Shown here: positions 6,613 to 15,068 of the stretch, in pieces
How the letters are laid out: every line of letters starts with the position of its first letter
Numbering within the stretch: the stretch's first letter is position 1
Origin: an uncultured Clostridia bacterium
Lineage (GTDB): Bacteria > Bacillota > Clostridia > Christensenellales > CAG-314
DNA length: 49,328 nt
Reading direction: 5' to 3'
NCBI GenBank assembly: GCA_947629985.1
Contig: CANRFV010000001.1
Coordinates: forward strand, 1 to 49,328
The notes under the pieces: generated by a model
What the model saw: only the letters and a program-made list of their open reading frames with translations
The model's database searches: none
Told to the model about the DNA's origin: nothing
Translations under genes and position numbers: made by a program

Positions 6613-8001
6613 TTATTGTTGCGGTAAATCTTTTTGCGGCGCTACGGCGGGATGATCTTCGATAAATTTCAATTTTTTGAATAATACGGCAAAGCATATA
6701 AAGTGCGTTAAAGCCGTAAGCAGCCAACTTATCGGGTAGGATATCGCCAGCCAAGTGATGTTGTGGAAGTATTCCATAGGAAAAATAAAAAATATCCAAA
6801 TAAGGCGCAATCCGCAAGCGCCGCAGGTAGAAATTACTGTCGGTAACACCGAGTATCCGATTGCACGCAACGAGTACGCGCCGATATCCATCAAGCCGCA
6901 CAAAAAGTAAGTGCCTACCGTTATAAAAATACGTTGCATGCCAAAATCGACGGCTTCGGCAGTGGACACAAGTATGCCCAACAAACTACGGCTAAACACA
7001 AGTACAATGGCGCCCGGAACTATCCAGGAAAATGCAACCAACATCATCGTGCGCAATATTACTCTGCGAATATTTGCCTTGTTACGCGCGCTGTAATTTG
7101 CCGAACCAAACGTTACAACGCCTTGTGCGCAACTGTTCATAGCGGTGTACACATAACCTTCCAAACTTGCCGAAGCGCCGTTGCCGTCTACAGCGGCGGC
7201 TCCCAGAGTACGGCTAAGATCGTTTACGCTGATTTGTATCATAACGTTAGAAATGCTGAACAGGGCGCCTTGCATACCGGCAGGCAAACCCAGACGCGTT
7301 ATTTCAAGCGCTTCGCGTTTGTAAAGGCGTATATTTTTGAACCGCAATTCGAAAAAGCCGTTCTTTTTGCAGCGCATATATATCAAAACTAACGCCATAG
7401 CCAATACTTGCGAAACGGCAGTGGCAATGGCAACGCCCGCAACATCCAACTTAAATACAATTACAAGCAAAAGGTTAAGCGCCGCATTTATTATGCCCGA
7501 TGCGGTCAAAAAGTAAAACGGACGCTGTGTGTCTCCCACGGCACGAAGTAACGCCGAGCAGAAGTTGTATACCATATTGAACGGTACGCCGATGAAATAA
7601 ATTTCAAGGTAAAGAGTCGACAGATCGATAACTTCTTCGTTGGTGCCCATCCACTGCAAAAAATATCTGGAACACGTTGCGCCCACAATACCGACAACAA
7701 CGCCCATAATTGCGGACAAGACAATGGAAGTGTAGACCACGCGCTGACCTTTTTGCTTGTCGTCAATGCCGTAACAGCGAGACATAAGGATATTGGCGCC
7801 AATGCTCAGCCCCATAAAAAGGTTGACGATAAGGTTTACCAAGGCGTTGGTAGAAGTTATTGCTCCTACGGAGTGTTCCGAGCCGAAGAATCTGCAAACA
7901 ATCAAATCGCTGGTTGTAAACAGCAGTTGCAGTAAGCCCGAAAATACAAGTGGGGATACAAATTTTATTAAGTTTTTTACCATGCCCTTGTTATCGGTCA
8001 T
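6613..8001 (-). CDS. MATE family multidrug/sodium antiporter
   Basis: A 462-residue polytopic membrane protein with the two-fold pseudo-symmetry of MATE transporters and about 12 membrane segments. The N-terminal half has IKFVSPLVFSGLLQLLFTTSDLIVCRFFG and GLSIGANILMSRCYG, and the second half repeats the pattern (GLPAGMQGALFSISNVMIQISVN). These are typical of the DinF/NorM-like branch that exports cationic drugs or metabolites using Na+ or H+. The start at 8001 gives the usual N-terminus; an ATG at 8022 in the same frame is possible. Upstream on this strand a TTGCCT-17-TATAAT promoter lies around 8032-8060. No close Shine-Dalgarno is visible, so the exact start is uncertain. Confidence 0.9.
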   Translation of the reverse strand: MTDNKGMVKNLIKFVSPLVFSGLLQLLFTTSDLIVCRFFGSEHSVGAITSTNALVNLIVNLFMGLSIGANILMSRCYGIDDKQKGQRVVYTSIVLSAIMGVVVGIVGATCSRYFLQWMGTNEEVIDLSTLYLEIYFIGVPFNMVYNFCSALLRAVGDTQRPFYFLTASGIINAALNLLLVIVFKLDVAGVAIATAVSQVLAMALVLIYMRCKKNGFFELRFKNIRLYKREALEITRLGLPAGMQGALFSISNVMIQISVNDLSRTLGAAAVDGNGASASLEGYVYTAMNSCAQGVVTFGSANYSARNKANIRRVILRTMMLVAFSWIVPGAIVLVFSRSLLGILVSTAEAVDFGMQRIFITVGTYFLCGLMDIGAYSLRAIGYSVLPTVISTCGACGLRLIWIFFIFPMEYFHNITWLAISYPISWLLTALTHFICFAVLFKKLKFIEDHPAVAPQKDLPQQ

Positions 8002-8061
8002 GTTTATTACTGATGATGCCATATTTAAGCAAATTATAGCACCGCAACGCAAACAAGGCAA

Positions 8062-8631
8062 ACAAAATAGACAAAAATATTTAACAAATTTTTATTATGA
8101 TTTTGTTATAGACATTAAATATAAAAACTTGCGGATCGCAAGTGCGTAAACATAGCGCACGCTATGGGTCGCATATAACGTTACAGCAAACATTACACAC
8201 ACCCGAAAACATTATTTTACGGAAACAGCGGTGCAGGGATAACGAGCGATGTTTATAAAATGCAAAAAAGTTCGCATTAACGAAAAGGTAAGTTGATATT
8301 ATATATAATTTCACGGAATTGCGAAAAAGAAAGCGAATGTTAACGTACAGACCGAAATTGCTTTGATAACGCAAGGTATAAAAGCGTGTAAAAGTGGTAA
8401 TATGAGCAATGTTTTAACACATAAATATAGCATAAAATATCGTATAGCAATCATATATATAGCATATTGTTCTGAAATTTTAAGAAATAAATAATAATAT
8501 TTCTGACATAGTATCATCAATAGAAATAGTCGCGCTAACACGAGTTATACGCGACTGATTGTTAAAAAAAGTCCGCAAATCCTTTTGTTGTTGCGCGCAA
8601 ACAAATAACGCGCGTGTACGGTCAAGTACTA
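8062..8631. other. intergenic region without a supported gene
   Basis: AT-rich DNA between hflX and the MATE gene. It contains an inverted repeat AGTCGCG (8528-8534) / CGCGACT (8550-8556) and CGCGC/GCGCG pairing near 8594-8613. Either could help end the hflX transcript, although neither has a proper U tract. Short open frames here show no protein-like features. Confidence 0.45.
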
Positions 8632-9903
8632 TTAAAAAGTTATATATTCCGATAGTGAATCGGCATGTTTACGCGGCAAAATAGTTTTGTAAACGACGTA
8701 ATCGTCAAAATACGCAACGTCTTTTATTTGCGCCGATAACTTGTTTAGTCGCGAAAGCAATTTGGCGCTGTCGGCATGCGACACTTTCAATTTCATTACT
8801 GCGTATTGTTTTCTTACATATTCGCCAATGGTGTACAAAAGCACGTCCAGATTTTTGCCTGTTAGTGCCGAAACAAATATTGTTTGACTTGCCGTTCCCG
8901 CGGAGTTTATATCTGCAAATTCAAGCGCGGCAGGATGTTGTTTGTCGCATTTGTTAAATACCCTTATTATGGGAGCGTCCACGCCCAATTGCAGCAACGT
9001 TTCTTCGGTAACTTTTATGTGGTTAGCCACGTTTTCATCCGATATGTCGCACACGTTCAGCAGCAAATTTGCGGTTGCGGCTTCTTCCAATGTGGACTTA
9101 AAAGCGTTTAACAGAGCGTGCGGCAAATCGTTCAAAAAGCCAACCGTATCGCACAGCAAAAATTCCAAGCCGTCCGGCAACATAACGTTGCGTACAGTGG
9201 TGTCCAACGTGGCAAAAAGTTTGTTGTCCGCATATACGTCGGCTTGTGTAATGGCGTTAAACAGTGTGGATTTGCCGGCATTGGTGTAGCCTACCAACGC
9301 CACGGTAAACATATTGTTTTCGTTGCGCTTTTTGCGAGTAACGTTGCGGCGCGATTCGATTTCTTTCAGTTCCCTTTTAAGCCGCGTAATTTTGTCGCGA
9401 ATTACGCGCTTGTTCGTTTCGAGTTTTGTTTCCCCTGGGCCGCGCGTGCCGATTCCCGCGCCCTGGCGCGACAAGTTGCTGCCTTCGGGTCTGGTTGCCA
9501 AATTGTACGACAGTTGTGCCAATTCCACTTGTTTTTTACCTTCGGCAGACGTCGCTCGCAAAGCAAATATATCCAAAATCAAATCGATTTTGTCAATGAC
9601 GTCGCAGTCGAGCGCCTTTTTTAAGTTTTTGCGTTGCGTAGCGTTAAGTTGGCAGGAAAATACCGCAAGATCGACGGGGTTGTCGTTCTCGCACATCTCT
9701 ATTGCGCGCTTTATTTCTTCGGCTTTGCCGCTGCCCACAACGGTATTGGCGTCAAGCGAAGTTCTTTTTTGCGTAAATTCCAATCGAATTTGCCCTTGGG
9801 CGGTGCTTATAAGTTCTTTAAGTTCGTACAAGTCCTGTTCGGGATTGCTGTCGGGCAATTCGATATATATCAATGCTACGTTTTCTAATTTAATTTCGTT
9901 CAT
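8632..9903 (-). CDS. hflX: ribosome-associated GTPase HflX
   Basis: A 423-residue GTPase that in other bacteria binds the 50S subunit and splits stalled or hibernating ribosomes. The HflX N-terminal domain includes the glycine-rich stretch SRQGAGIGTRGPGETKLET, then a coiled linker and a G domain with G1 GYTNAGKST (about residue 205), G3 DTVGF and G4 NKCD. Length and order are normal for the family. The start codon is 5 nt after the recombinase stop, so the two genes are likely co-transcribed. Proximity of hflX (ynbA) to the ynbB-type gene and the miaA-mutL-mutS block mirrors Bacillus gene order. Confidence 0.95.
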   Translation of the reverse strand: MNEIKLENVALIYIELPDSNPEQDLYELKELISTAQGQIRLEFTQKRTSLDANTVVGSGKAEEIKRAIEMCENDNPVDLAVFSCQLNATQRKNLKKALDCDVIDKIDLILDIFALRATSAEGKKQVELAQLSYNLATRPEGSNLSRQGAGIGTRGPGETKLETNKRVIRDKITRLKRELKEIESRRNVTRKKRNENNMFTVALVGYTNAGKSTLFNAITQADVYADNKLFATLDTTVRNVMLPDGLEFLLCDTVGFLNDLPHALLNAFKSTLEEAATANLLLNVCDISDENVANHIKVTEETLLQLGVDAPIIRVFNKCDKQHPAALEFADINSAGTASQTIFVSALTGKNLDVLLYTIGEYVRKQYAVMKLKVSHADSAKLLSRLNKLSAQIKDVAYFDDYVVYKTILPRKHADSLSEYITF

Positions 9904-9908
9904 ACTTA

Positions 9909-10970
9909 CTAATTATCTTCCGGCTTATCGCGCAAACTTATACGCGTTGACGCGTTTCGACGAATGTCCTCGGTTATCGCGGCGTAATGGCGCTTGGTTG
10001 TGTTTACGTCCTTGTGCCCCAAAACATCCGCCACAACGTAAATATCACCCGTATTTCTGTACAGTTGCGTGCCGAATGTGGAACGCAATTTGTGCGGCGT
10101 AATGTGTTTTAGCGGCGTGGCTACCGCGCTGTATTTTTTTATTATATTTTCAACCGCGCGAGTTGTAATGCGTTTCTTTTGCAGCGACAAAAATAGTGCG
10201 GGTTCGTTTTTCAAATCGGGATCCGCCTGCCGCATGCGATAGTAGTCGTACAAATAACCGGCTACTTCTTCCGAAAAATACAAAATTACGCGCGCGCCGC
10301 CCTTGCGGGTTACCACAAAACTCAAATCGTCAAAATTGACGTCGTCCATATCGATGCCGACAAGTTCGCTTACACGTATGCCCGTACCCAAAAACAGACT
10401 AACCATTGCCAAATCGCGTATGCGCGTGTTTTCCTGATAACGTTGTTGCCGTTCGGATAGCCCCATACCCGTATCGACCACATCCAACATAGTACTGATT
10501 TCGTCGCTGTCAAGGCGTATAATTTCCTTTTCGTGCAGTTTGGGCGTATCGACGGAAGCGGTGGGATTGTAGCGAATAATTTGTTTCTTTTCAAAATATT
10601 TTACCATCGACCGTATTGCCGCCAGTTTGCGACTTTTGCCGCGATCGCCGTTTTTGATTACGTTTCCGTCCTTATCTTTGTAAATTTCAACGTAACTGAG
10701 ATAGGCTTCGATTTCAAACGGCGACAGACTTTCGATGTCCACGGGGGCAATTTCCTTTACGTTTTTCGACTTGAAACGCGGGATTTTGGTACACATATAC
10801 TTAAAAAAGGTGCGAATATCGTACGCATAATTCAGTCGTGTAAGCGTGGTAGTGTTTGCGGATATTCCCACAAAATATTCCCGACAGAAGTCGGGCAAGT
10901 CGTTTTCCAAAATTCTGTCTATTTTTTCGATATTTTCGGCGTCCCGATTGTTAAAATATGTTTTGCTCAT
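9909..10970 (-). CDS. tyrosine recombinase, XerS-like
   Basis: This 353-residue integrase-family recombinase has all catalytic residues: R199 (GTGIRVSEL), K223 (TRKGG), H293 and R296 (HKLRSTF), H319 (LGHKD) and nucleophile Y329 (KRHYA). The N-terminal SAM-like core-binding domain is longer than in XerC/XerD (about 300 residues), and the total length is close to streptococcal XerS (about 356), which works alone on a dif site beside its own gene. Its fixed place before hflX in an otherwise core region argues for chromosome-dimer resolution over a phage integrase. The ATG at 10970 was chosen by family alignment; the longer open frame extends to 11102. Palindromes at 10992-11030 and 11110-11135 lie just upstream. 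Confidence 0.88.
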   Translation of the reverse strand: MSKTYFNNRDAENIEKIDRILENDLPDFCREYFVGISANTTTLTRLNYAYDIRTFFKYMCTKIPRFKSKNVKEIAPVDIESLSPFEIEAYLSYVEIYKDKDGNVIKNGDRGKSRKLAAIRSMVKYFEKKQIIRYNPTASVDTPKLHEKEIIRLDSDEISTMLDVVDTGMGLSERQQRYQENTRIRDLAMVSLFLGTGIRVSELVGIDMDDVNFDDLSFVVTRKGGARVILYFSEEVAGYLYDYYRMRQADPDLKNEPALFLSLQKKRITTRAVENIIKKYSAVATPLKHITPHKLRSTFGTQLYRNTGDIYVVADVLGHKDVNTTKRHYAAITEDIRRNASTRISLRDKPEDN

Positions 10971-10991
10971 ACGCTCATTGTACATCAAATC

Positions 10992-11030
10992 TATTCGCAA
11001 AGCAAGCGATATTTCGACTTTTTGCGAATA
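10992..11030. repeat. inverted repeat upstream of the recombinase gene
   Basis: TATTCGCAAA (10992-11001) and TTTGCGAATA (11021-11030) form a 10-bp perfect inverted repeat with a 19-nt spacer, 22 nt before the recombinase start. The same arm sequence recurs in the palindrome at 11442-11477. It is a candidate operator or recombination site. Confidence 0.6.
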
Positions 11031-11109
11031 ATTAGCGCGTTTTTTTGTGCAAAATTTTGTTTCTTCAAAATTTTCTATTATTGTAATTTGGCGTTTCTGC
11101 ACGCGGGTA

Positions 11110-11135
11110 CTTTAAGTAAATAAATTTACTTAAAG
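11110..11135. repeat. perfect 26-bp palindromic site
   Basis: The arms CTTTAAGTAAA (11110-11120) and TTTACTTAAAG (11125-11135) are perfect 11-bp inverted repeats around TAAA. Two 11-bp arms around a short centre is the layout of a tyrosine-recombinase core site, but the 4-nt centre is shorter than the usual 6-8. Confidence 0.6.
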
Positions 11136-11441
11136 CGCGTTTGCCGTCAGAATGCGAAGTTGATTTTCTGTGAAATTTCGTTCGCGGCTTTATAAAGATT
11201 TTTTGCGTCGGCGCAAACGGTAGTGTACTGGTTAAGTCGCTCTTGTTACTTTGTTTTTACTGCGATTTGCAGAATAGTCTCTCGCTCTAACTCTCCCAAT
11301 GAAACAATAATTTTTGTATTTGCCCTATGAAGCCCTAGTCTGCATTTTGTAGCGCAATGTTACGTAATTGCCGAAACGAACTTGCCGACCTGGCAATAGC
11401 GCGGATTTTTTTGTCCAAGCATACACATTTTGACACGTATA

Positions 11442-11477
11442 TATCTATTCGCAAAACACCGCTTTTGCGAATAGATA
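11442..11477. repeat. perfect 15-bp inverted repeat
   Basis: The arms TATCTATTCGCAAAA (11442-11456) and TTTTGCGAATAGATA (11463-11477) are perfect, with a 6-nt loop CACCGC. The inner arm matches the inverted repeat at 10992-11030. There is no T tract on the + strand, so a simple terminator is unlikely. Confidence 0.7.
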
Positions 11478-12063
11478 GTGGTTAAAAACGGGTTTTCGAG
11501 AGTGGTATTCGCATAAATTACGTTTTTAAGGCATTTATACAGAATTATCGTATCAATTGGAATTATCAATTCAACGAAATATCAAATCGGATAATTATCA
11601 AATAGCAGACATCAATCGAAAAATTATCTAATTACTGATTGATTCTTAAACTAGCATTTATCAAAACTGCCAAGAATATTCGTTACGATAAAAGAATTTT
11701 AATATGATCAGAGCTGCCGCAAATGAGTTTTGTACACTTGCGACAGCCCCTAAAATAAAGATACGAGATATCGTTATTGTCCGAAAGTCTTTATTTCTGC
11801 TTGTAGGATTTCTTCTATCAAAGCCCCAAATATGCGTGAAATCCTCAATAAATTTGTCGTAATAACGATGAAAATCTCCATTACGCCTCATTTTAGACTT
11901 TTCATTAATATATGAAAATGATGCAATGCAGTTTTCTATGAGCAACTGACAAACATGTATCAAAATCGCCCGACAAGAAGCTATCGTAATCAATTCTCAA
12001 CCTCATTCAGATATCTAAACAATTTTTTCTTCCAACAACCAGTGCAAGAAATCATACAATTGG

Positions 12064-12453
12064 TCAATTAATAAACACGACGGGTTGATCTTTCGGACTT
12101 TCATAAACTTTTGTTTCATTCTTAAATGAGATTTCAGCATACAGCATATTATGTCCATAATTTTTAAAGTTAATTACAAACTCATAATCGCTCAACTTTT
12201 CCTGCAAATAATTTAATATCATACCTGTAGAAATAGTTTTAAAATAGTGATGAAATTCGTCATCCTTTGGTATCCAATTTCTATCCTTTACATAAACTTT
12301 AGTATTTTTTAATATTTTTGTGGTTGGAGTCAGTCGTAAATCATCCACTTCGTTCTCATCATCTTTTGCCAATTCTTTTGCAGTTGGATAACGATATATC
12401 TCTTCTATCCATATAATTTCCTTGAAATATAATTGCCTAAAATCGAAACAACG
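12064..12453 (-). pseudogene. probable remnant of a hypothetical protein gene
   Basis: The open frame reads as a plausible protein (for example IEEIYRYPTAKELAKDDENE, then DRNWIPKDDEFHHYF and YAEISFKNETKVYESPKDQP) but has no ATG or GTG start before the upstream stop at 12454-12456; a TTG at 12372 is the only start candidate. After its stop, the next frame continues with protein-like sequence (LLIDQLYDFLHWLLEEKIV), as if a frameshift had split the gene. I do not recognise the family. It is most likely a 5'-truncated, frameshifted remnant. Confidence 0.4.
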
Positions 12454-12601
12454 CTAAAACCCTAAATTTTAGGTAAAATTTGCGCAAAATAAGGCTTTTT
12501 GCCATAAAAATTTACCCATTTTGCGCAAAATCTCACACAGCCAATCGAAACGAATTTCTTGCGTGTACCAAATTTGTACCAAAAAACTCATTGCGCAAAA
12601 G

Positions 12602-12626
12602 CCGTCCTATTTCGGGGCGGTTTTTT
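12602..12626 (+). terminator. Rho-independent terminator
   Basis: CCGTCC (12602-12607) pairs with GGGCGG (12615-12620) and is followed by TTTTTTG. No + strand gene precedes it, so it is probably left over from lost DNA. Confidence 0.55.
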
Positions 12627-12813
12627 GTTTGCCCAGTAGCCTTTCAAAGCGCCTACGCACACGCAGCGTGGGCGATTCCCTGTCTAATTCAATAGGAATA
12701 AATTTTGTAATTTTAATTCGGTCCCGGCTTAAACGTTAATATTTCCCTGCAACTCAAACAGTTCCCGTGTCTTTTGCCGTTATCGACACTTTATTTCGCG
12801 CCCAATACGGCAA

Positions 12814-14034
12814 TCACATTTTGGAAAGAGATTTCAAAACACGATCCAGCGCCAAAATACCGTGTTCTATCGTCAAACCGCCTTGTAAATAAATCGTATA
12901 CGGCTCGCGCATCGGTCCGTCGCAACTCAGTTCGATCGACGCACCTTGTACAAAGCACCCCGCGGCCATTATAACTTTATCGGCATATCCTGCCTGTTCC
13001 CACGGTTCGGGGACGACAAAACTGTCCACGGGCGAAACCGCCTGTATCGCTTGGCAAAACTTTATTGCCTTGTCTGCCGAGCCGAGCGAAATCGAACATA
13101 CGATGTCGCCCAAGTGATCGCCGACCTTGGGAGAAACTTCAAATCCGCAATCCGACAACGCGGCGGAAAACAGCAACGTGGTTTTGAGCGCTTGATTTAC
13201 CACGTGCGGCGCCATAAAAAGCCCTTGGTAAAACAATCTGTAACCCGGTTGATATGCGCCCACTTCGGTGCCTATCGACGGAGACGTAAGTCTGCCTGCC
13301 ACCAAATCTATCAAATCTGCGCGTCCGACAACGTATCCGCCCGTGGGCGCAATTCCGCCGCCGATATTTTTGATAAAGGAGCCGGCGCAATAATCTACGC
13401 CCACTTGCGTAGGTTCGGCGTTTTCGACAAATTCACCATAACAGTTGTCGCAAAAGATCACGCATGAAGGCGCAATTTTTTTGACGAATTTACAAATATC
13501 CGCAATTTGTGCAATACTCAATGCCGGACGTTGCGAGTACCCGCGAGAACGTTGTAAATACACCATTTTTACCTTGTTGCGCTTTAACCAACGCTCGATG
13601 TCGCGCTTGTTAAAATTGCCGTCGTCCAACAAGTCTACCGTTTCGAACTTAACGCCGAAATCTTTAAGGCTGCCCACGCCCGATTTGTAAATTACGTCGT
13701 TCAACGTGTCGTAAGGGCGCCCCGTAATTGCCAAAACGGTGTCGTTAGGGCGCAATACTCCGAATAACGCCAACGTTATTGCGTGCGTTCCCGAAACAAT
13801 AAGCGGACTTGCAATCGCTTTTTCTGCGCCGAATATCGTCGCTAAAACGTTGTTTAACGTTTCTCTTCCCACATCGTCCGAGCCGTAACCGTTTGTGCCG
13901 CCGAAATGTCTCAGCGCTACGCCGTTCTTGGCAAAAGCGTCAATTACTTTTGCTTGATTTTCCAAAGCGATTGCGTCTAATTTGGCAAATACGTGTTTGT
14001 TTTTTTGTAATGCTTTTACTATTTTCTCGTCCAT
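12814..14034 (-). CDS. ynbB: PLP-dependent enzyme, YnbB/aluminium-resistance (methionine gamma-lyase) family
   Basis: A 406-residue fold-type I PLP enzyme. The N-terminal RHFGGTNGYGSDDVGRETL and the central CDNCYGEF (candidate PLP-contacting D196) lead to SFIKNIGGGIAPTGGY, where K222 is the expected Schiff-base lysine. This matches the family called aluminium resistance protein or methionine gamma-lyase-like, found next to hflX, hfq and glnR in Bacillus. Its true substrate is not settled. A good ribosome site (AGAAGGAAG) precedes the ATG. The short gap to miaA (125 nt) has no hfq, which usually lies there. Confidence 0.92.
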   Translation of the reverse strand: MDEKIVKALQKNKHVFAKLDAIALENQAKVIDAFAKNGVALRHFGGTNGYGSDDVGRETLNNVLATIFGAEKAIASPLIVSGTHAITLALFGVLRPNDTVLAITGRPYDTLNDVIYKSGVGSLKDFGVKFETVDLLDDGNFNKRDIERWLKRNKVKMVYLQRSRGYSQRPALSIAQIADICKFVKKIAPSCVIFCDNCYGEFVENAEPTQVGVDYCAGSFIKNIGGGIAPTGGYVVGRADLIDLVAGRLTSPSIGTEVGAYQPGYRLFYQGLFMAPHVVNQALKTTLLFSAALSDCGFEVSPKVGDHLGDIVCSISLGSADKAIKFCQAIQAVSPVDSFVVPEPWEQAGYADKVIMAAGCFVQGASIELSCDGPMREPYTIYLQGGLTIEHGILALDRVLKSLSKM

Positions 14035-14054
14035 TTGTTCTTCCTTCTGTATTC

Positions 14055-14083
14055 ACTATGTCTATAATAGTATTATTTATTTT
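14055..14083. repeat. 29-bp intergenic element, copy 1
   Basis: Begins ACTATGTCTATAATAG and ends TATTATTTATTTT. It is 25/29 identical to 27268-27296 and 26/29 to 45239-45267. It lies just upstream of the ynbB-type gene, where its reverse strand could supply a TACTAT -10 box with TTGAAA 16 nt further upstream. Confidence 0.6.
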
Positions 14084-14159
14084 AGTATTTTCAATAATAA
14101 TTTGTTATAGTTACGTTTCTGCACGCTATCATTATGTTATAATAACGCTGTTTCCCAAC

Positions 14160-15068
14160 TCAAACAACACCGCTTTTGTTCAAAAAATCGACAATAATTT
14201 GAACGATATCGGCCGTCGAGCGGTTGTCTACGTCAATATACATAGCGACGTTCATTCGTTTGTAGTAAGATATCTGGCGTTTGGCGTAATGGCGTGTGTT
14301 GAGTTTTATTTCATCGATTGCCGCTTGCAGCGAAATGTTGCCGCGCAAATATTGAACAATCTCTTTGTAGCCTATCGCCTGAAACGCCGACGTGTCGCAT
14401 ATACCGTAATCGGCAACAAGGTTGCGCACTTCTTCTTCCAAACCGTTCTCGATCATACTGTCTACGCGAGCGTCTATTTGTTTGTATAATTCCGTTCTGT
14501 TACGTTGCAAAACAAACAAAATCAAATTGTATTTTGGTTTTTGTCTGCCCTTGCCGTCGGACTTGTTTGTTCCCGAACAGGCTATTTCCAACGCACGTAT
14601 AACGCGTTTGGGATTGCTCAGATCTATATTATTGTAAGTGTTGATATCAACGTTTTTCAGCAGTTCAACCAGCCCGTCCAGCCCCTTTTCGCTGTACAAC
14701 GTTGCTATTTGCGCCTTATTTTCCGCACTGCATTTGCCAAATTCGGGAGGATAAAGCAAACTGTCGAAGTAAAATCCCGTTCCACCAACCACTATAGGAA
14801 TACAGGTTAGTTTGTCGATAATTGCCGACGCGTCCGCTTGGTACAAAAAAGACGAATAGTTTTCATTGGGATTTACTATGTCTATCATATAATGTTTTAT
14901 ACCGAGCGTTTCGGAAGGTTTTACTTTGGCTGTGCCGATATCCATACCGCGGTATATTTGCATTGAATCCGCGGAAATTATTTCGCTGCCGAGTGTTTGC
15001 GCCAATTTTATCGCCACGGCGGATTTTCCCACCGCTGTCGTACCGGTAATGCCTATCAAGGTGCGCAT
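14160..15068 (-). CDS. miaA: tRNA dimethylallyltransferase MiaA
   Basis: A 302-residue enzyme that transfers a dimethylallyl group to N6 of A37 in tRNAs reading UNN codons. The P-loop-like GTTAVGKS (residues 9-16) and DSMQIYRGMDIGTAK are diagnostic, and GGTGFYFDSLL and the C-terminal RHYAKRQISYYKR (tRNA-binding swivel region) are in the expected order. The start ATG 15068 shares one base with the mutL stop (TGATG), so it is translationally coupled. Its product is the substrate of MiaB, encoded at the head of the same operon. Confidence 0.96.
   Translation of the reverse strand: MRTLIGITGTTAVGKSAVAIKLAQTLGSEIISADSMQIYRGMDIGTAKVKPSETLGIKHYMIDIVNPNENYSSFLYQADASAIIDKLTCIPIVVGGTGFYFDSLLYPPEFGKCSAENKAQIATLYSEKGLDGLVELLKNVDINTYNNIDLSNPKRVIRALEIACSGTNKSDGKGRQKPKYNLILFVLQRNRTELYKQIDARVDSMIENGLEEEVRNLVADYGICDTSAFQAIGYKEIVQYLRGNISLQAAIDEIKLNTRHYAKRQISYYKRMNVAMYIDVDNRSTADIVQIIVDFLNKSGVV

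Larger units (their letters stand above)
11103..12813. other. decayed, gene-poor accessory region
   Basis: About 1.7 kb without an intact recognisable gene, lying between the XerS-like gene and the ynbB-type gene. It is AT-richer than its neighbours. On the - strand it holds protein-like fragments: 11661-11993 (a basic, aromatic-rich stretch around GDFHRYYDKFIEDF) and 12064-12453 (listed separately). It also contains two palindromes and a + strand terminator at 12602. Confidence 0.6.

Noticed and set aside
8528-8556. Terminator for hflX
   Set aside because: The inverted repeat is good but has no U tract on the - strand, and it is over 70 bp past the stop. I noted it only as a possible structure.
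9314-10102. + strand open frames over hflX and the recombinase
   Set aside because: They are antisense shadows without protein-like features.
14870-14892. Extra copy of the 29-bp element inside miaA
   Set aside because: Only the first 11 nt match, and they encode conserved MiaA residues, so the match is probably chance.
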